Shown here: positions 1-9,804 of the stretch, piece by piece
Numbering within the stretch: the first letter of the stretch is position 1
Layout: each line of letters opens with the position of its first letter
Source of the DNA: an uncultured Verrucomicrobiota bacterium
Lineage (GTDB): Bacteria; Verrucomicrobiota; Verrucomicrobiia; Limisphaerales; UBA9464
Assembly: GCA_903916195.1 (NCBI GenBank)
Contig: CAIWVP010000013.1
Location: forward strand, 1 to 64,000
Direction of reading: 5' to 3'
DNA length: 64,000 bases
Position numbers and translations under genes: made by a program
The notes under the pieces: generated by a model
Seen by the model: the letters and a program-made list of their open reading frames with translations, nothing else
Database searches by the model: none
Told to the model about the DNA's origin: nothing

Positions 1-35
1 CCAAGGACGTGCTCTGCCAACTGAGCTACTTGGGC
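1..35 (-). tRNA. tRNA, 5' part only, probably tRNA-Thr(GGU)
   Basis: Read on the minus strand from base 35, the sequence gives an acceptor arm GCCCAAG, a D arm with GCTC-AGTTGGCA-GAGC, and the first half of an anticodon stem CGTCC followed by TTGG. The loop therefore opens with T32 T33 and an anticodon starting GG, which would decode NCC. The overall sequence fits bacterial tRNA-Thr(GGU) best; Ser, Ala or Pro GGN cannot be fully excluded because the third anticodon base lies outside the window. The gene is cut by the left edge. Confidence 0.85.
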
Positions 36-503
36 TTACCTAGGTGCGATTTGTCGCCGCTCGGCGACAAAAAAAACAGTTTCCCTGCCTCTTACGGGAC
101 GAGGAAACCGAAGTTCGGACGCCTGCAACTCGCAATTGCAGGCGCGAATTGATAGGAGGGGGTTCCGGAGGTGTCAACGGTTTTTGGGAAGTCTTGTTAG
201 ATTTGATGGAAGCGCCGGTCGATCGGTTCGCTCCGATGCATGAGGCTGTTTCCCGGGCCGCAGGGCCAGGCGAGGGGACATCGAGCCGCCGGGATCCACA
301 ACCGGCTCGCACCCGGCGGCCCGGGGTTCCATCCTTTCACCCCCATGTTTCCCGCAACAGCAGCGCGTCGATCGTTGTCAAGCAGCGCGATGCCCCCCCT
401 TCTCGCCGTCTCCGCGGAGGGCTCTCGCCACGGCATATCCGGGTCGGCCCCATCCGAAGGGGCACCCAACGGGCCGATGCAGCCAAGCGCAAGATCTTAC
501 GCC
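36..503. other. Non-coding stretch with a hairpin
   Basis: No convincing gene is seen here. The track ORFs in this stretch have unnatural Arg/Pro/Gly-rich translations. There is a perfect 8-bp inverted repeat at 121-143 (gcctgcaa, 7-nt loop, ttgcaggc) and a short palindrome ccgaagttcgg at 108-118. The stretch presumably carries the promoters of the tRNA (minus) and of the downstream dehydrogenase gene (plus), but no clear -35/-10 pair was identified. Confidence 0.5.
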
Positions 504-3341
504 ATGCCCAGGCTCGCATCCGCGTTGGGCCATTGGATGGCGGCCGTGCTCGCGACGGTCGCCATGGGAGCACCGGTCCCGACGCAAGCAGGGCCGGCCG
601 GATCAGGGGCGACCCTGTTCGAGGGTGGGCAGGTGGGGGCCATCCAGTCGGCCGGCAAGACAGGCCTCGAAGACTTCCGAAGGGCAGGGGAGGGAGCGGG
701 GTGCGGAAACGTTCATCTCGACGGGTCCGGACCTGGATCCGGCTATCCGCGCGCGGTCGCTCGCGCGAGGACGCGGACTGATCGGGTCGCCGCGGGCATG
801 ATTAAATCGTCCACAGCCGGGTTCTTCGAAGACGCTCTCGACGATCGTTGGATCGCCGCTCCGGTGGATATTTTCGTGAACGGCCGGACCTATACCGGCA
901 CGACCGCGTCGACGGGTTCGCTGCTGTTGGATGCCGGCGAGCACCGTCTCGCGTCCAAGGCGATCATGGCCGATCCGAAGGCCGGGAAGCCCTACTCCCT
1001 CGGCCTCGATCATGCCCTGCTCACCCCGGGCGATGCCTCCGGTCTCGTCGCGCCGGGGCCGCGCCTCAAAGCGTCGTCCAAACCGGCCGCCGCGGCCGCG
1101 GAACTGAAGATCGGCAACGCGGTCGATGTCCAAGCGCGCACGCCGGCAGAACAACGTGCGGCGTTCACCGTTCCGGACGGGTTCGAGATCGATCTGGTCG
1201 CGAGCGAGGAGACCGGTCTGCCGAAGCCGTCCATGGTCGCCTTCGACGATGCGGGACGCCTCTGGTCCGCCACGGCGACCGCGTACCCGTGCGACAACGA
1301 TCCGGACCTCTGGACGCGTCCCGGGAACGACCGCATCGTCATCATCGACGATCCGTGCTCTCCCGGGCCGCACCCGGTGCGCTCGTTCGCGGACGGCATG
1401 GTGATGCCGCTGTCCGTGCTGCCGTCCAAGAACGGCGCCTACGTCGCCCAAGGACCCGACATCGTGTTCCTCGCGGACACCGACGGCGACGGAAAGGCGG
1501 ATTCCCGCAAGGTCCTGCTCCACGGCTTCGGTGTGCAGGACACGCACACGCTCCCTCACCAGCTTTTCCAGTTGCCCGGTGGACGCATCGTCTATTCGCA
1601 GGGCGTGCTGAACACCGGCAAGGTCACCGACGCGGCGGGCAGGACCATCGACATCGATCGAACGGTGGTCGCGACCTTCCGGCCCGACGGCACCGGGCAC
1701 GAGATCGTCGGCGTCGGGCTCAACAACATCTGGTCCTGGGCCTTGTCGCGGCAAGGCCGTGTGTTCGTCCATGAGGCGAACGATTTCGGCTACAGCGTCG
1801 TCCCGTTCGAAGAAGATTCGACGTATCCCAGCTTCATCCAGACGAAGCTGCATCCGGCGACGCCGATGCATCCGCCGACCGCCCAAGGGCTCGACCTCGG
1901 CGGGACCGGCTTCAGCGGCCTCGCCCTCTGCGACGACCGCTCCGGCTCCTATCCCGCGCCTTGGCACGGGAGGGTCTATGTGGCGAACCCGATCCTCGGC
2001 AAGATCCATGCCGTCGCGACGAGCCGCGGACCGGATGGCGTTTCGTCCTTCCAGAAGACCGGTGATCTCGTGTCCTGCACCGACCCTATGTTCCGTCCCG
2101 TCGCCATCACTTTCGGGCCGGACGGCTGCCTCTACATCACCGATTGGTACAACCGCATCATCTCGCACAACGAGGTCGCGCGCGACCATCCCGGTCGTGA
2201 CAAGACGCGCGGCCGCATCTGGCGCGTCCGCCACCGCAGCCAGACGGCCCGCGCGATCCCCGATCTCACCCGCGTGCCCGAAGCTGGCCTCGTCCGCCAC
2301 CTCGCCGCGGACAACACGTGGGAGATGCGCGCCGCGTGGCACCAGATCGCCGCCCGCGCCGCCCGATCCACCGCGCCCGCCCTCGCGACGATGGTCCGCG
2401 ACGCCGCGACGCCGACCGATACGCGCATCCACGCGCTGTGGTCGTTGGAGGACATCGGAGCCTTCGACGCCGTTCTCTGGAAGGAGATGTTGGCCAGCAG
2501 CGATTCCGACCTGCGCCGGGAAGCCGTCCGCGCGCTGTCCTCGCTCAGGATCGGTACCGCCATCGCGGCCCCGCTCTTGCGCCCGCTCGCCGCCGAGACC
2601 GATTGGTCCGCCCGCTACGCCGTCCTCCGGTATTTCCGCCGCGCCGGTGCCGCCGCGACCGATCTGGAACCGTTCCGTCCATGGAGCGCCGTCCCGGCCG
2701 ACGCAAGGAAGGTCGACGGCTGGAACGGACCGTTCCTCGCGCTCGGCGGCGCGTATGAACGCGCCTTCCAGGATTTCCTTGCCCTGCTTGTCACCGACAC
2801 GCATCCGGCCGCCAAGCCGACCGATCCGCGTTGGGACCAGGTCATCGCCACGCAACCGGTGCGCTCGCCGGAGAAGGCCGCCGCGATGGTTCGCCGGATC
2901 GCGGCCGTCCAGACCGCGGTCGCGGCCGGCACGTCCAAGCCGACCGACCCCGGTCAGAGCCTCGTCCGGACGCTCTGCCTCGCCTGCCACCGCATCGGTG
3001 ACAAAGGTGTCGCTCTCGCCCCACCGCTCGACGGTGCGGCCAGCCGCGACACCGAAGCGCTCATCACGGCGATCCTCGATCCCGACGCCGCGATCGAGAA
3101 CGTCTTCCGCGCCTACCGGGTCGAGCTGACCAACGGCACCAAGGCGGAAGGCTTCCGCAAGGGCCTCGACGGAAGCCGGGTCACGCTGATGTCGATGGGC
3201 GGCGGTACGCGCAGCATCCCGACCGGCGAGATCAAGGCCGCCGGCTACGTCGATGGCCGGTCCGTCATGCCCCCTCTCGCGGTCGGGCTCCAGGACTCCC
3301 AGGTCGCCGACATCGTCCTTTACCTGAAGACGCTGAAGTAG
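504..3341 (+). CDS. PVC-type membrane-bound dehydrogenase with C-terminal heme c domain
   Basis: A secreted oxidoreductase of the PVC superphylum family: an N-terminal signal (MPRLASALGHWMAAVLATVA), a beta-propeller dehydrogenase region starting near the FTVPDGFEIDLVASE segment, a HEAT-like helical part, and a C-terminal cytochrome-c-like domain with the heme motif CLACH at about residue 825 of 945. Members are thought to oxidise sugars or alcohols at the periplasmic face and pass electrons to heme; the substrate is unknown. The track ORF starts at 240, but residues before 504 look non-coding, so the ATG at 504 in front of the signal peptide was chosen. About 130 residues after the signal are poorly recognisable and could hold a pair of compensating frameshifts. 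It is followed at 79 nt by deoC. Confidence 0.8.
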   Translation: MPRLASALGHWMAAVLATVAMGAPVPTQAGPAGSGATLFEGGQVGAIQSAGKTGLEDFRRAGEGAGCGNVHLDGSGPGSGYPRAVARARTRTDRVAAGMIKSSTAGFFEDALDDRWIAAPVDIFVNGRTYTGTTASTGSLLLDAGEHRLASKAIMADPKAGKPYSLGLDHALLTPGDASGLVAPGPRLKASSKPAAAAAELKIGNAVDVQARTPAEQRAAFTVPDGFEIDLVASEETGLPKPSMVAFDDAGRLWSATATAYPCDNDPDLWTRPGNDRIVIIDDPCSPGPHPVRSFADGMVMPLSVLPSKNGAYVAQGPDIVFLADTDGDGKADSRKVLLHGFGVQDTHTLPHQLFQLPGGRIVYSQGVLNTGKVTDAAGRTIDIDRTVVATFRPDGTGHEIVGVGLNNIWSWALSRQGRVFVHEANDFGYSVVPFEEDSTYPSFIQTKLHPATPMHPPTAQGLDLGGTGFSGLALCDDRSGSYPAPWHGRVYVANPILGKIHAVATSRGPDGVSSFQKTGDLVSCTDPMFRPVAITFGPDGCLYITDWYNRIISHNEVARDHPGRDKTRGRIWRVRHRSQTARAIPDLTRVPEAGLVRHLAADNTWEMRAAWHQIAARAARSTAPALATMVRDAATPTDTRIHALWSLEDIGAFDAVLWKEMLASSDSDLRREAVRALSSLRIGTAIAAPLLRPLAAETDWSARYAVLRYFRRAGAAATDLEPFRPWSAVPADARKVDGWNGPFLALGGAYERAFQDFLALLVTDTHPAAKPTDPRWDQVIATQPVRSPEKAAAMVRRIAAVQTAVAAGTSKPTDPGQSLVRTLCLACHRIGDKGVALAPPLDGAASRDTEALITAILDPDAAIENVFRAYRVELTNGTKAEGFRKGLDGSRVTLMSMGGGTRSIPTGEIKAAGYVDGRSVMPPLAVGLQDSQVADIVLYLKTLK

Positions 3342-3420
3342 AGATCTTCATCTCCCCGACGCCCCGCCAACTCTCGCTTGCCCGCCGATGACTGGGCCGT
3401 TCTTCTCCGCACATCGGACC

Positions 3421-4215
3421 ATGAAGTACACTTACGAGCAGCTCGCCAAGATGATCGACCACTCGCTCCTGCATCCGACGATGACGGACCAGGAGCTCGA
3501 CGACGGGTGCCGGCTCGCCGCCCGGTACGGCGTCGCCTCGGTCTGCATCAAGCCCTACGCCGTGAAACGCGCGGCCGAGCTGCTCCGTGGCACCGGCGTG
3601 CTCGTCGGAGCGGTCATCGGGTTCCCGCACGGCAACAGCGCCACCGAATCGAAGCGCTACGAGACCGGGCTCGCCTGCAAGGACGGCGCGGCCGAGATCG
3701 ACATGGTCATCAACCTCGGCAAGGCGCTCAGCGGCGACTGGGACCATGTCGAAAGCGACGTGAAGACCGTGTGCGACGAGGCCGCGAAGCACGGCGCGCA
3801 GGTGAAGGTCATCTTCGAGAACGACTACCTGACGAAGGGCGGTGCGGGCCTGGGCAGCGACGAGTTCAAGGTCAAGCTCTGCCAGATCTGCGAACGCGCG
3901 GGCGCGGCGTGGGTGAAGACGAGCAGCGGCTACGGCTTCGTGAAGCAGCCCGACGGCGGCTACAACTACAAGGGCGCCACCGAGCACGACCTCGCGCTGA
4001 TGCGGGCCAACGTGTCGGCGAAGGTGCAGGTCAAGGCCGCCGGCGGCGTGCGCGACCTCGACGGGCTCATCAAGGTCCGCGACCTCGGCGGATCCCGCTG
4101 CGGCGCGACCGCGACCGCGGCGATGATGGACGAATACCGCCGCCGTGAAGCCGCGGAGCAAGCAGGTGCGGTGGTGGAGGCCAAGTCCGCCGCCATCGGC
4201 TCGGGAGGCTATTGA
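3421..4215 (+). CDS. deoC: Deoxyribose-phosphate aldolase
   Basis: A class I aldolase that splits 2-deoxyribose 5-phosphate into glyceraldehyde 3-phosphate and acetaldehyde, a cytosolic step in deoxynucleoside catabolism. The 264-residue product has the N-terminal IDHSLLHPT motif, EIDMVINLG with the conserved acid, and the Schiff-base lysine in WVKTSSGYG. A later AAGGVRDLD lines the phosphate site. The start at 3421 (MKYTYEQ) fits the family better than the track start at 3388. The stop overlaps the first base of the next ATG, so it is probably cotranslated with the PQQ dehydrogenase. No recognisable ribosome-binding site precedes it. Confidence 0.95.
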   Translation: MKYTYEQLAKMIDHSLLHPTMTDQELDDGCRLAARYGVASVCIKPYAVKRAAELLRGTGVLVGAVIGFPHGNSATESKRYETGLACKDGAAEIDMVINLGKALSGDWDHVESDVKTVCDEAAKHGAQVKVIFENDYLTKGGAGLGSDEFKVKLCQICERAGAAWVKTSSGYGFVKQPDGGYNYKGATEHDLALMRANVSAKVQVKAAGGVRDLDGLIKVRDLGGSRCGATATAAMMDEYRRREAAEQAGAVVEAKSAAIGSGGY

Positions 4216-6434
4216 TGCGACCCTGTCCGATGAGACGACAAGGGGGCAGCGATCAGCGGCCGGTCATACGTGGCCGATGGTTGGAGCCGTTGCTGGGCGG
4301 GTTGCTGGCACTGGTCACCGTTCCACTGCTTGCGGCTCCCCGCTCACCAGCCGCGGACTCCGACTGGGGCACCTATCTCGGCGACAAGGCCAGCAGCCAT
4401 TTCTCCGCGCTCCGGCAGATCACACCGCGGAACGTCGCCAACCTGGAGGTCGCGTGGATCTATCGGGCCGGTGGCGCGGATACCAACAACCGGACCCAGA
4501 TCCAGTGCAATCCGTTGGTCATCGACGGCGTGCTCTACGGCACCTCGCCGGATCTCCAGCTGTTCGCGCTCGATGCGGCCGGCGGGCGTGAGCTGTGGCG
4601 GTTCGATCCGGCGTCCGTGAAAGGGGCGGGCAAGAGCGGTGTCAACCGCGGGCTGGTCCATTGGGCCGACGGCGCGGACCGCCGGATCTTCTACGGCAAC
4701 GACCACTTCCTCCATTGCCTCGACGCGCGCACGGGACGGCGCGTGGCCTCCTTCGGCGAGGGCGGCTCGATCGACCTCAAGCACGACCTCGGCCGCGACG
4801 TCGGCGCGCTCGCCCTGCAATCCACGACGCCGGGCGTCCTCTACGGCGACCTGCTCATCATGGGCATGCGTTTGGGCGAAGGGCCCGCGCCGGCGGCGCC
4901 CGGGCACATCCGCGCCTACGACGTGCGCAACGGCAAACTGGTCTGGCGCTTCAACACCATCCCGCGGCCCGGCGAGTCCGGATACGAGACCTGGCCGCCC
5001 AACGCGCACACCTACATCGGCGGCGTCAACGTCTGGACGGGCTTCGCTTTGGACGAGAAACGCGGCCTCGTCTTCTGCCCGACCGGCTCGGCGGCGTTCG
5101 ATTTCTGGGGCGGCAACCGTATCGGCCAAGGTCTCTACGCCAACTGTCTGGTCGCGCTCGACGCCAAGACCGGTCGGCGCGTCTGGCATCAGCAGCTGGT
5201 CCGGCATGATCTGTGGGACCGAGACCTGCCCGCGCCGCCGAATCTCCTGACCCTCACGCGCGGCGGGAAGAAGGTGGACGCCGTCGCGCAGGTCACGAAG
5301 TCCGGGCACGTCTTCGTGTTCGACCGCGAGACCGGCGAACCGGTCTTCCCGCTGCGCGAGGTGGCGGCGCCGATGTCGGATCTCCAGGGCGAATCGGCCT
5401 GGCCGACCCAGCCGCTGCCCACGAAGCCCGCGCCGTTCACCCGTCAGCTCTTCACCGCCGACGAGATCACCGACATCTCACCCGCGTCGCATCGCCAGGT
5501 GCTCGACCGCTTCGTGCGGTTGCGGCCGCACGCGCAGTTCCTGCCGCCGAGCCGCGAGGGCACGATCATCTTCCCGGGCTTCGACGGCGGCGCGGAATGG
5601 GGCGGCGCGGCGGCCGATCCGGACGGCGTGCTCTACGTCAACGCGAACGAGATGCCGTGGGTGCTCAACATGGTGGAGACGAAGCGCGCCGACGGAGGCC
5701 CGCTGTCGAGCGGCGAGGCGATCTTCACGCAGATCTGCGCCGCCTGCCACGGCATCGACCGGACCGGCAACAAGGCCCAGAACGTCCCGTCCCTGGTCGG
5801 CGTCGGGCAGCGATTGAAGAAGGCCGACGTGCTGGCCCTGTTGAAGACCGGCAAGGGCGTGATGCCTTCGTTCGATTTCCTCAGCGGACCGCAACGCGAG
5901 GCGGTCGTCGACCATCTGCTCGGGGACGCCCCGGCCTCGACGCCGGCATCGGCGAACGACCCGAGGGGCAAGGAAGAGCTCGGCGGGGCGGACGCCTTGG
6001 GCGGCATCCCGTACACGATGACCGGCTACCACCGATGGCTCGACACCAACGGATACCCGGCGATCAAGCCACCGTGGGGCACGCTCAACGCAATCGATCT
6101 GAACACCGGCGGATACCGGTGGCGCGTCACGCTCGGCGAGTGGCCCGAGCTCATGGCCAAGGGCATCCCGCCGACCGGCACCGAGAACTACGGCGGCCCG
6201 GTGGTGACCGCCGGCGGGCTCGTCTTCATCGCCGCCAGCCGCGACGAGCATCTCCGCGCCTTCGACCGCAAGAGCGGCAAAGAGCTATGGAAGGCCAAGC
6301 TCCCGGCGGCCGGCTACGCCACGCCGGCGACCTACTCGGTCGGCGGCCGGCAATACGTCGTGATCGCCTGTGGCGGCGGCAAGATCGGCACCCAGAGCGG
6401 GGATGCTTATGTCGCGTTCCGGCTGCCGAGATGA
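4215..6434 (+). CDS. PQQ-dependent dehydrogenase with embedded cytochrome c domain
   Basis: A secreted quinoprotein dehydrogenase of about 739 residues. A hydrophobic segment near residues 18-38 ([16 protein letters not shown]) looks like a signal or anchor. The body has PQQ propeller repeats such as [14 protein letters not shown] and [14 protein letters not shown], and the C-terminal blades include [20 protein letters not shown] heme c motif CAACH lies at about residue 508, inside the propeller as in other PVC quinoprotein-cytochrome enzymes. It probably oxidises a sugar or alcohol in the periplasm and transfers electrons to its own heme. The ATG at 4215 overlaps the deoC stop (TGATG); the track start at 4212 is a TTG one codon earlier. 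Confidence 0.85.
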   Translation: MRPCPMRRQGGSDQRPVIRGRWLEPLLGGLLALVTVPLLAAPRSPAADSDWGTYLGDKASSHFSALRQITPRNVANLEVAWIYRAGGADTNNRTQIQCNPLVIDGVLYGTSPDLQLFALDAAGGRELWRFDPASVKGAGKSGVNRGLVHWADGADRRIFYGNDHFLHCLDARTGRRVASFGEGGSIDLKHDLGRDVGALALQSTTPGVLYGDLLIMGMRLGEGPAPAAPGHIRAYDVRNGKLVWRFNTIPRPGESGYETWPPNAHTYIGGVNVWTGFALDEKRGLVFCPTGSAAFDFWGGNRIGQGLYANCLVALDAKTGRRVWHQQLVRHDLWDRDLPAPPNLLTLTRGGKKVDAVAQVTKSGHVFVFDRETGEPVFPLREVAAPMSDLQGESAWPTQPLPTKPAPFTRQLFTADEITDISPASHRQVLDRFVRLRPHAQFLPPSREGTIIFPGFDGGAEWGGAAADPDGVLYVNANEMPWVLNMVETKRADGGPLSSGEAIFTQICAACHGIDRTGNKAQNVPSLVGVGQRLKKADVLALLKTGKGVMPSFDFLSGPQREAVVDHLLGDAPASTPASANDPRGKEELGGADALGGIPYTMTGYHRWLDTNGYPAIKPPWGTLNAIDLNTGGYRWRVTLGEWPELMAKGIPPTGTENYGGPVVTAGGLVFIAASRDEHLRAFDRKSGKELWKAKLPAAGYATPATYSVGGRQYVVIACGGGKIGTQSGDAYVAFRLPR

Positions 6435-6444
6435 ACCTGCGCCG

Positions 6445-7200
6445 ATGCCCGCGAAGCGGACTCCCGCACACGGGAGCGCGGGCGGTCCGCCCGCACGGGA
6501 CCCATCACCGGCCGCTTTCACGCTGATCGAGCTGCTGGTCGTCGTCGCGATCATCGCCCTCCTCGCGTCGCTGTTGTTGCCGGCGTTGGCCCGGGCGCAA
6601 GGATCGGCCCGGAGATCCGCCTGCGTCTCCAATGAACGGCAACTCGGCCTCGCGTGGATGATGTATCTCGCCGACCACGCGGACCGCTTCCCCGACCGGC
6701 GCGACCTGAAGCAGTCGCTTCCCGGCGGCTACATGCCGTGGACGACCTGGCCGAAGAGTGATCCGCGCGCCGGCTGGGCCGCGGTGGTCCTGGGCAACGG
6801 GGTTCCCGAGGGCCGCGTCTGGGCCTGCCCGGCGATGGCATCGGGGCCGCTGGCGACGGCTCCGCAGGCGCATCAGATCGGCGGGACCGGCACCGCCGCC
6901 GCGCCGGTGGTGAGCTATTGGATGTGGCGCTTCGACCGGTCCGATGATCCGGTGCCGCTCGATGGTTTCTGGGGCAAGACCGTCCCGGAAGCCGTCGACC
7001 AGCTGCGCGAGGCCGACAACCCGACCGCGGGCCGACCGTCGGGACCGACCGAGGTCGAGCTCGTGGTGGACCCGTATTTTCCCGGCACGATCGCGGCGGT
7101 GCCGGAGGCGCTCCGAGGGTGGTCCGCACATCTGGGAGGACGCAACCGGCTGATGCTCGACGGACACGTGGAGCACTTCAAAGACCGGCGGACGCGATAG
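6445..7200 (+). CDS. Prepilin-like (type II secretion pseudopilin-like) protein
   Basis: A 251-residue protein with a class III prepilin signal: short N-terminal part, then [20 protein letters not shown], with processing expected between Ala24 and Phe25 and Glu at +5. The C-terminal part carries [20 protein letters not shown], the DGHV-type tail of the large verrucomicrobial/planctomycetal prepilin families. Such proteins are numerous in PVC genomes and their roles are mostly unknown; surface or pseudopilus function is inferred from the signal only. The ATG at 6445 is 10 nt after the PQQ dehydrogenase stop, so it is likely in the same transcript. Confidence 0.8.
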   Translation: MPAKRTPAHGSAGGPPARDPSPAAFTLIELLVVVAIIALLASLLLPALARAQGSARRSACVSNERQLGLAWMMYLADHADRFPDRRDLKQSLPGGYMPWTTWPKSDPRAGWAAVVLGNGVPEGRVWACPAMASGPLATAPQAHQIGGTGTAAAPVVSYWMWRFDRSDDPVPLDGFWGKTVPEAVDQLREADNPTAGRPSGPTEVELVVDPYFPGTIAAVPEALRGWSAHLGGRNRLMLDGHVEHFKDRRTR

Positions 7201-7301
7201 CCGGCCGGTCGCGGCGCCGCACGGCCCGTGCCGCACGACGAGGACCAGAGCCCGGATTTTCTTGGGACCGAGGTCCAGGGCCTCGCGGAGAACCGCCAGG
7301 G

Positions 7302-8450
7302 TCACTCCTCCTCGTCCTTGATGCCGGGGATGCGCTTGAGCGGGCAACCGGCGCGGAGCCAGCCGTTCACATACGGATCGAGCTCGCCGTCCATGACCGC
7401 CTGGACGTTGCTGGTCTGCACGCCGGTGCGGAGGTCCTTCACCATGCGGTACGGCTGGAAGACATAGCTGCGGATCTGGTTGCCCCAGGACACGCTGCCC
7501 TTGTCGCCGTAGAAGCGCTCCATCTCACCCTTCGCTTGGTCGAGCTTCAGCGCGTAGACCTTGGAGATGAGCATGGCCATCGCGGTCATCTCGTTCTGCG
7601 CCTGGCTGCGCTGCGCTTGCGACGCCGCGACGAGGCCGGTCGGGAGGTGGGTGAGGCGGACGGCGGTCTCGACCTTGTTCACGTTCTGCCCGCCTTTGCC
7701 GCCGGAGCGGAAGGTGTCGCGCAGGATCTCGCTCTTGGGGAGCACGATATCGGCCTCGGTGAGGTCGCTGATCTCGGCGATGCAATCGACGCTCGCGAAG
7801 CTGGTGTGGCGGCGCTTGTTCGAGTCGAAGGGCGAGATGCGGACGAGGCGGTGGACGCCGCGCTCTGCCTTGCAGAAGCCGTAGGCGTTGTCGCCCACCA
7901 CGCGGTAGGTGATGCTCTTCACGCCCGCGGAATCGCCGGGCAGCAGGTCGGTGATCTCGGCTTCCCAGCCGCGCGCCTCGAACCAGCGGGCGTACATGCG
8001 CGAGATCATCTCCGCCCAGTCCTGCGCCTCGGTGCCGCCGGCGCCGGCGTTGATGCTGAAGATGCAGTGCTTCCCGTCGTGCGGCCCGGTCAGGAGGATC
8101 TCGAGCTCGAACTTGTCCACCGCCTTCGCCAGCACCGCGAGGTCGGTGTCGGCCTCCTTCTGGACGGCGTCCTGTCCGGCGGGCGGCTCCGCTTCGCCCA
8201 GCTCGAGCAGGACCTTGGTGTCCTCGATGCGTTTCTCGAAACTGACCTGGGGGTCGACCTTCTTCTTGAGCCCGTTGGCCTCGTCGATGGTCTTGCGGGC
8301 GGCTTCCTGGTTGTTCCAGAAGTTGTCGGTCGCCATCTGCGAATCGAGCTCGGCCAGGCGCCGTTGGGCGCTGGGCACATCGAGAAATTTCCGCAGCTGC
8401 GCGAGTTTTGCGGAGATCGCGTCGAGCTCGGCGCGGGTGGCTTCGAACAT
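7302..8450 (-). CDS. prfB: Peptide chain release factor 2
   Basis: RF2 recognises UGA and UAA stop codons and triggers peptide release in the ribosome. The 382-residue product has the SPF stop-recognition tripeptide (RISPFDSN), the catalytic GGQ in FRSGGKGGQNVNK, and the NAGAGGTEAQDWAEM segment typical of RF2. Unlike many bacterial prfB genes, the region around codon 21-25 (RKFLDV) reads through in one frame with no internal TGA, so the usual +1 programmed frameshift is absent. It is the last gene of a minus-strand run that starts at rpsP; 85 nt separate it from coaB. Confidence 0.96.
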   Translation of the reverse strand: MFEATRAELDAISAKLAQLRKFLDVPSAQRRLAELDSQMATDNFWNNQEAARKTIDEANGLKKKVDPQVSFEKRIEDTKVLLELGEAEPPAGQDAVQKEADTDLAVLAKAVDKFELEILLTGPHDGKHCIFSINAGAGGTEAQDWAEMISRMYARWFEARGWEAEITDLLPGDSAGVKSITYRVVGDNAYGFCKAERGVHRLVRISPFDSNKRRHTSFASVDCIAEISDLTEADIVLPKSEILRDTFRSGGKGGQNVNKVETAVRLTHLPTGLVAASQAQRSQAQNEMTAMAMLISKVYALKLDQAKGEMERFYGDKGSVSWGNQIRSYVFQPYRMVKDLRTGVQTSNVQAVMDGELDPYVNGWLRAGCPLKRIPGIKDEEE

Positions 8451-8535
8451 AAGGGGAGGACGTTAGGAAGCGGGCGGGGACGTGACGAGGGGGAAGTTGC
8501 GGCAGGACGAGCGCACGAGCGCACGAGCAAGCCCG

Positions 8536-9243
8536 TCAGCCGGCCGGTGGGACGGCGAGGACCTTGGTCTGCTCGCCGGTCCGCCCGGCCTCCATTTCCC
8601 GCAGCCGCTCCGTGAGTGCGGCGAACAGGGCCGGCCGGTCGGTGAGATGCGTCACCTCGCCAGCGGGCGCGACCAGGCCGAAACCTTCGCCATAGGCCGG
8701 GCCGTTGGCGACGCAGAGGTCGTTGCGCGATTCGGCGAATTGCCGCGCGACCCGCGCGAGGACGGCCGCACGATCGCCGTCGGCTTCGAACTTCCATCCC
8801 ACGATCCATCCGGCCGGGAACAGCGCGCGGAGGCGGGGGAGGATCTTCGGCGTCGGCACCAGCTCGACCAGCAACGTTCCGCCACGGGTCGAGAGTTTTC
8901 CGGCGGAAAGCGGCGACAGCGTGCCGTCGGACGAACGCTCCAGCGCGGCGCCCCCGGTGAAATCGCTCACGGCGGCGGCGTGGAAGAAGGCAACGGGCTC
9001 CGGGCCGGCATGGGCGATGATGCGATCACCGAGCGAGGCCGTGGTGGAGAACTCCTCGACCTTCACCGCGGCGAGCGGTCCGCGCCAGACGGCGGATCCG
9101 CCCAAGAAAAGCCGGACCTCGTGTCCGGCGGCGGCAAGGTGGTTCGCCAACTGGCCGCCGAGGCTGCCGGTGGAGAAGTTGGTGAGACGGCGGACGCGGT
9201 CGAGGGGTTCCCAGGTCGGGCCGGCGGTCACGAAACAGCGCAT
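8536..9243 (-). CDS. coaB: Phosphopantothenate-cysteine ligase (stand-alone CoaB)
   Basis: A DFP-type ligase that joins cysteine to 4'-phosphopantothenate in coenzyme A synthesis. Features are VTAGPTWEPLDRVRRLTNFSTGSLG at the N-terminus (the family normally has TxGgTxEpiDpVRfitN.SsGk.G), HAAAVSDF near the nucleotide site, and GKLSTRGGTLLVELVPTPKIL. The protein is 235 residues and lacks the flavoprotein decarboxylase half (CoaC) that is fused to it in most bacteria, so CoaC must be encoded elsewhere. It lies 113 nt downstream of rplS, with a hairpin between them. Confidence 0.85.
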   Translation of the reverse strand: MRCFVTAGPTWEPLDRVRRLTNFSTGSLGGQLANHLAAAGHEVRLFLGGSAVWRGPLAAVKVEEFSTTASLGDRIIAHAGPEPVAFFHAAAVSDFTGGAALERSSDGTLSPLSAGKLSTRGGTLLVELVPTPKILPRLRALFPAGWIVGWKFEADGDRAAVLARVARQFAESRNDLCVANGPAYGEGFGLVAPAGEVTHLTDRPALFAALTERLREMEAGRTGEQTKVLAVPPAG

Positions 9244-9312
9244 GGCGGGAGCTTGGGGTCGGCCGGACGGGATGCGAGCCGGGAGGCGGGTTTCCAGTGC
9301 GGCGGCACGCGA

Positions 9313-9338
9313 AAGGGCGAGGCCGAGGCCTCGCCCTT
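9313..9338 (-). terminator. GC-rich hairpin after rplS
   Basis: A 12-bp perfect inverted repeat (aagggcgaggcc, 2-nt spacer, ggcctcgccctt) starts 18 nt beyond the rplS stop. It lacks a T-run on the minus strand, so it may be a partial or Rho-assisted terminator, or an RNA 3'-end stabiliser, rather than a classic terminator. Confidence 0.5.
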
Positions 9339-9356
9339 GTCGATGCGGACGGACGG

Positions 9357-9794
9357 CTACTTGGCGACCGCGTCAGCCGCGGCGGCCTTCGCCGGCTTGG
9401 CGGCCTTGGCGGCCTTGGCAGCTTTGGCAGCGGTGGCGTCGTAGGCGGCTTCCTTGACGAAAGTGGCTCCCTTGCCGATGCGCTTGCGCAGATAGGTGAG
9501 CTTGGCGCGGCGGACCTTGCCTTCGCGCTCGACCTCGACCTTGTCCACGCGGGGGGAGTGCATCGGGAAGATGCGCTCGACGCCCTCGCCGTAGCTGATG
9601 CGGCGGACGGTGAACGTCTCGTTCAGGCCGTGGCCGCGCATCCCGATGACGACGCCGGCGAACACCTGGAGGCGCTCTTTGTCGCCTTCGACGACCTTGG
9701 TGTGGACGCGCACGCTGTCGCCCACGTTGAACTTTGCCGGCTCCTTGCGGAATTGCTCGGACTCGATCTTGTCAAACAATGCACCTTTGTTCAT
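9357..9794 (-). CDS. rplS: 50S ribosomal protein L19
   Basis: L19 lies at the interface of the 30S and 50S subunits. The 145-residue product has the conserved [24 protein letters not shown] core and the [25 protein letters not shown] tail of the family. It ends in an extra Ala/Lys-rich tail ([20 protein letters not shown]) of roughly 30 residues not present in the E. coli protein. Last of the rpsP-khpA-trmD-rplS block; its start is 10 nt after the trmD stop. Confidence 0.97.
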   Translation of the reverse strand: MNKGALFDKIESEQFRKEPAKFNVGDSVRVHTKVVEGDKERLQVFAGVVIGMRGHGLNETFTVRRISYGEGVERIFPMHSPRVDKVEVEREGKVRRAKLTYLRKRIGKGATFVKEAAYDATAAKAAKAAKAAKPAKAAAADAVAK

Positions 9795-9804
9795 GGCTCG
9801 TTCC

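Noticed and set aside
603-2990. 795-residue ORF on the minus strand opposite the first dehydrogenase
   Set aside because: Its translation is Arg/Gly/Asp-rich without recognisable domains, and it is an exact antisense shadow of a well-supported gene.
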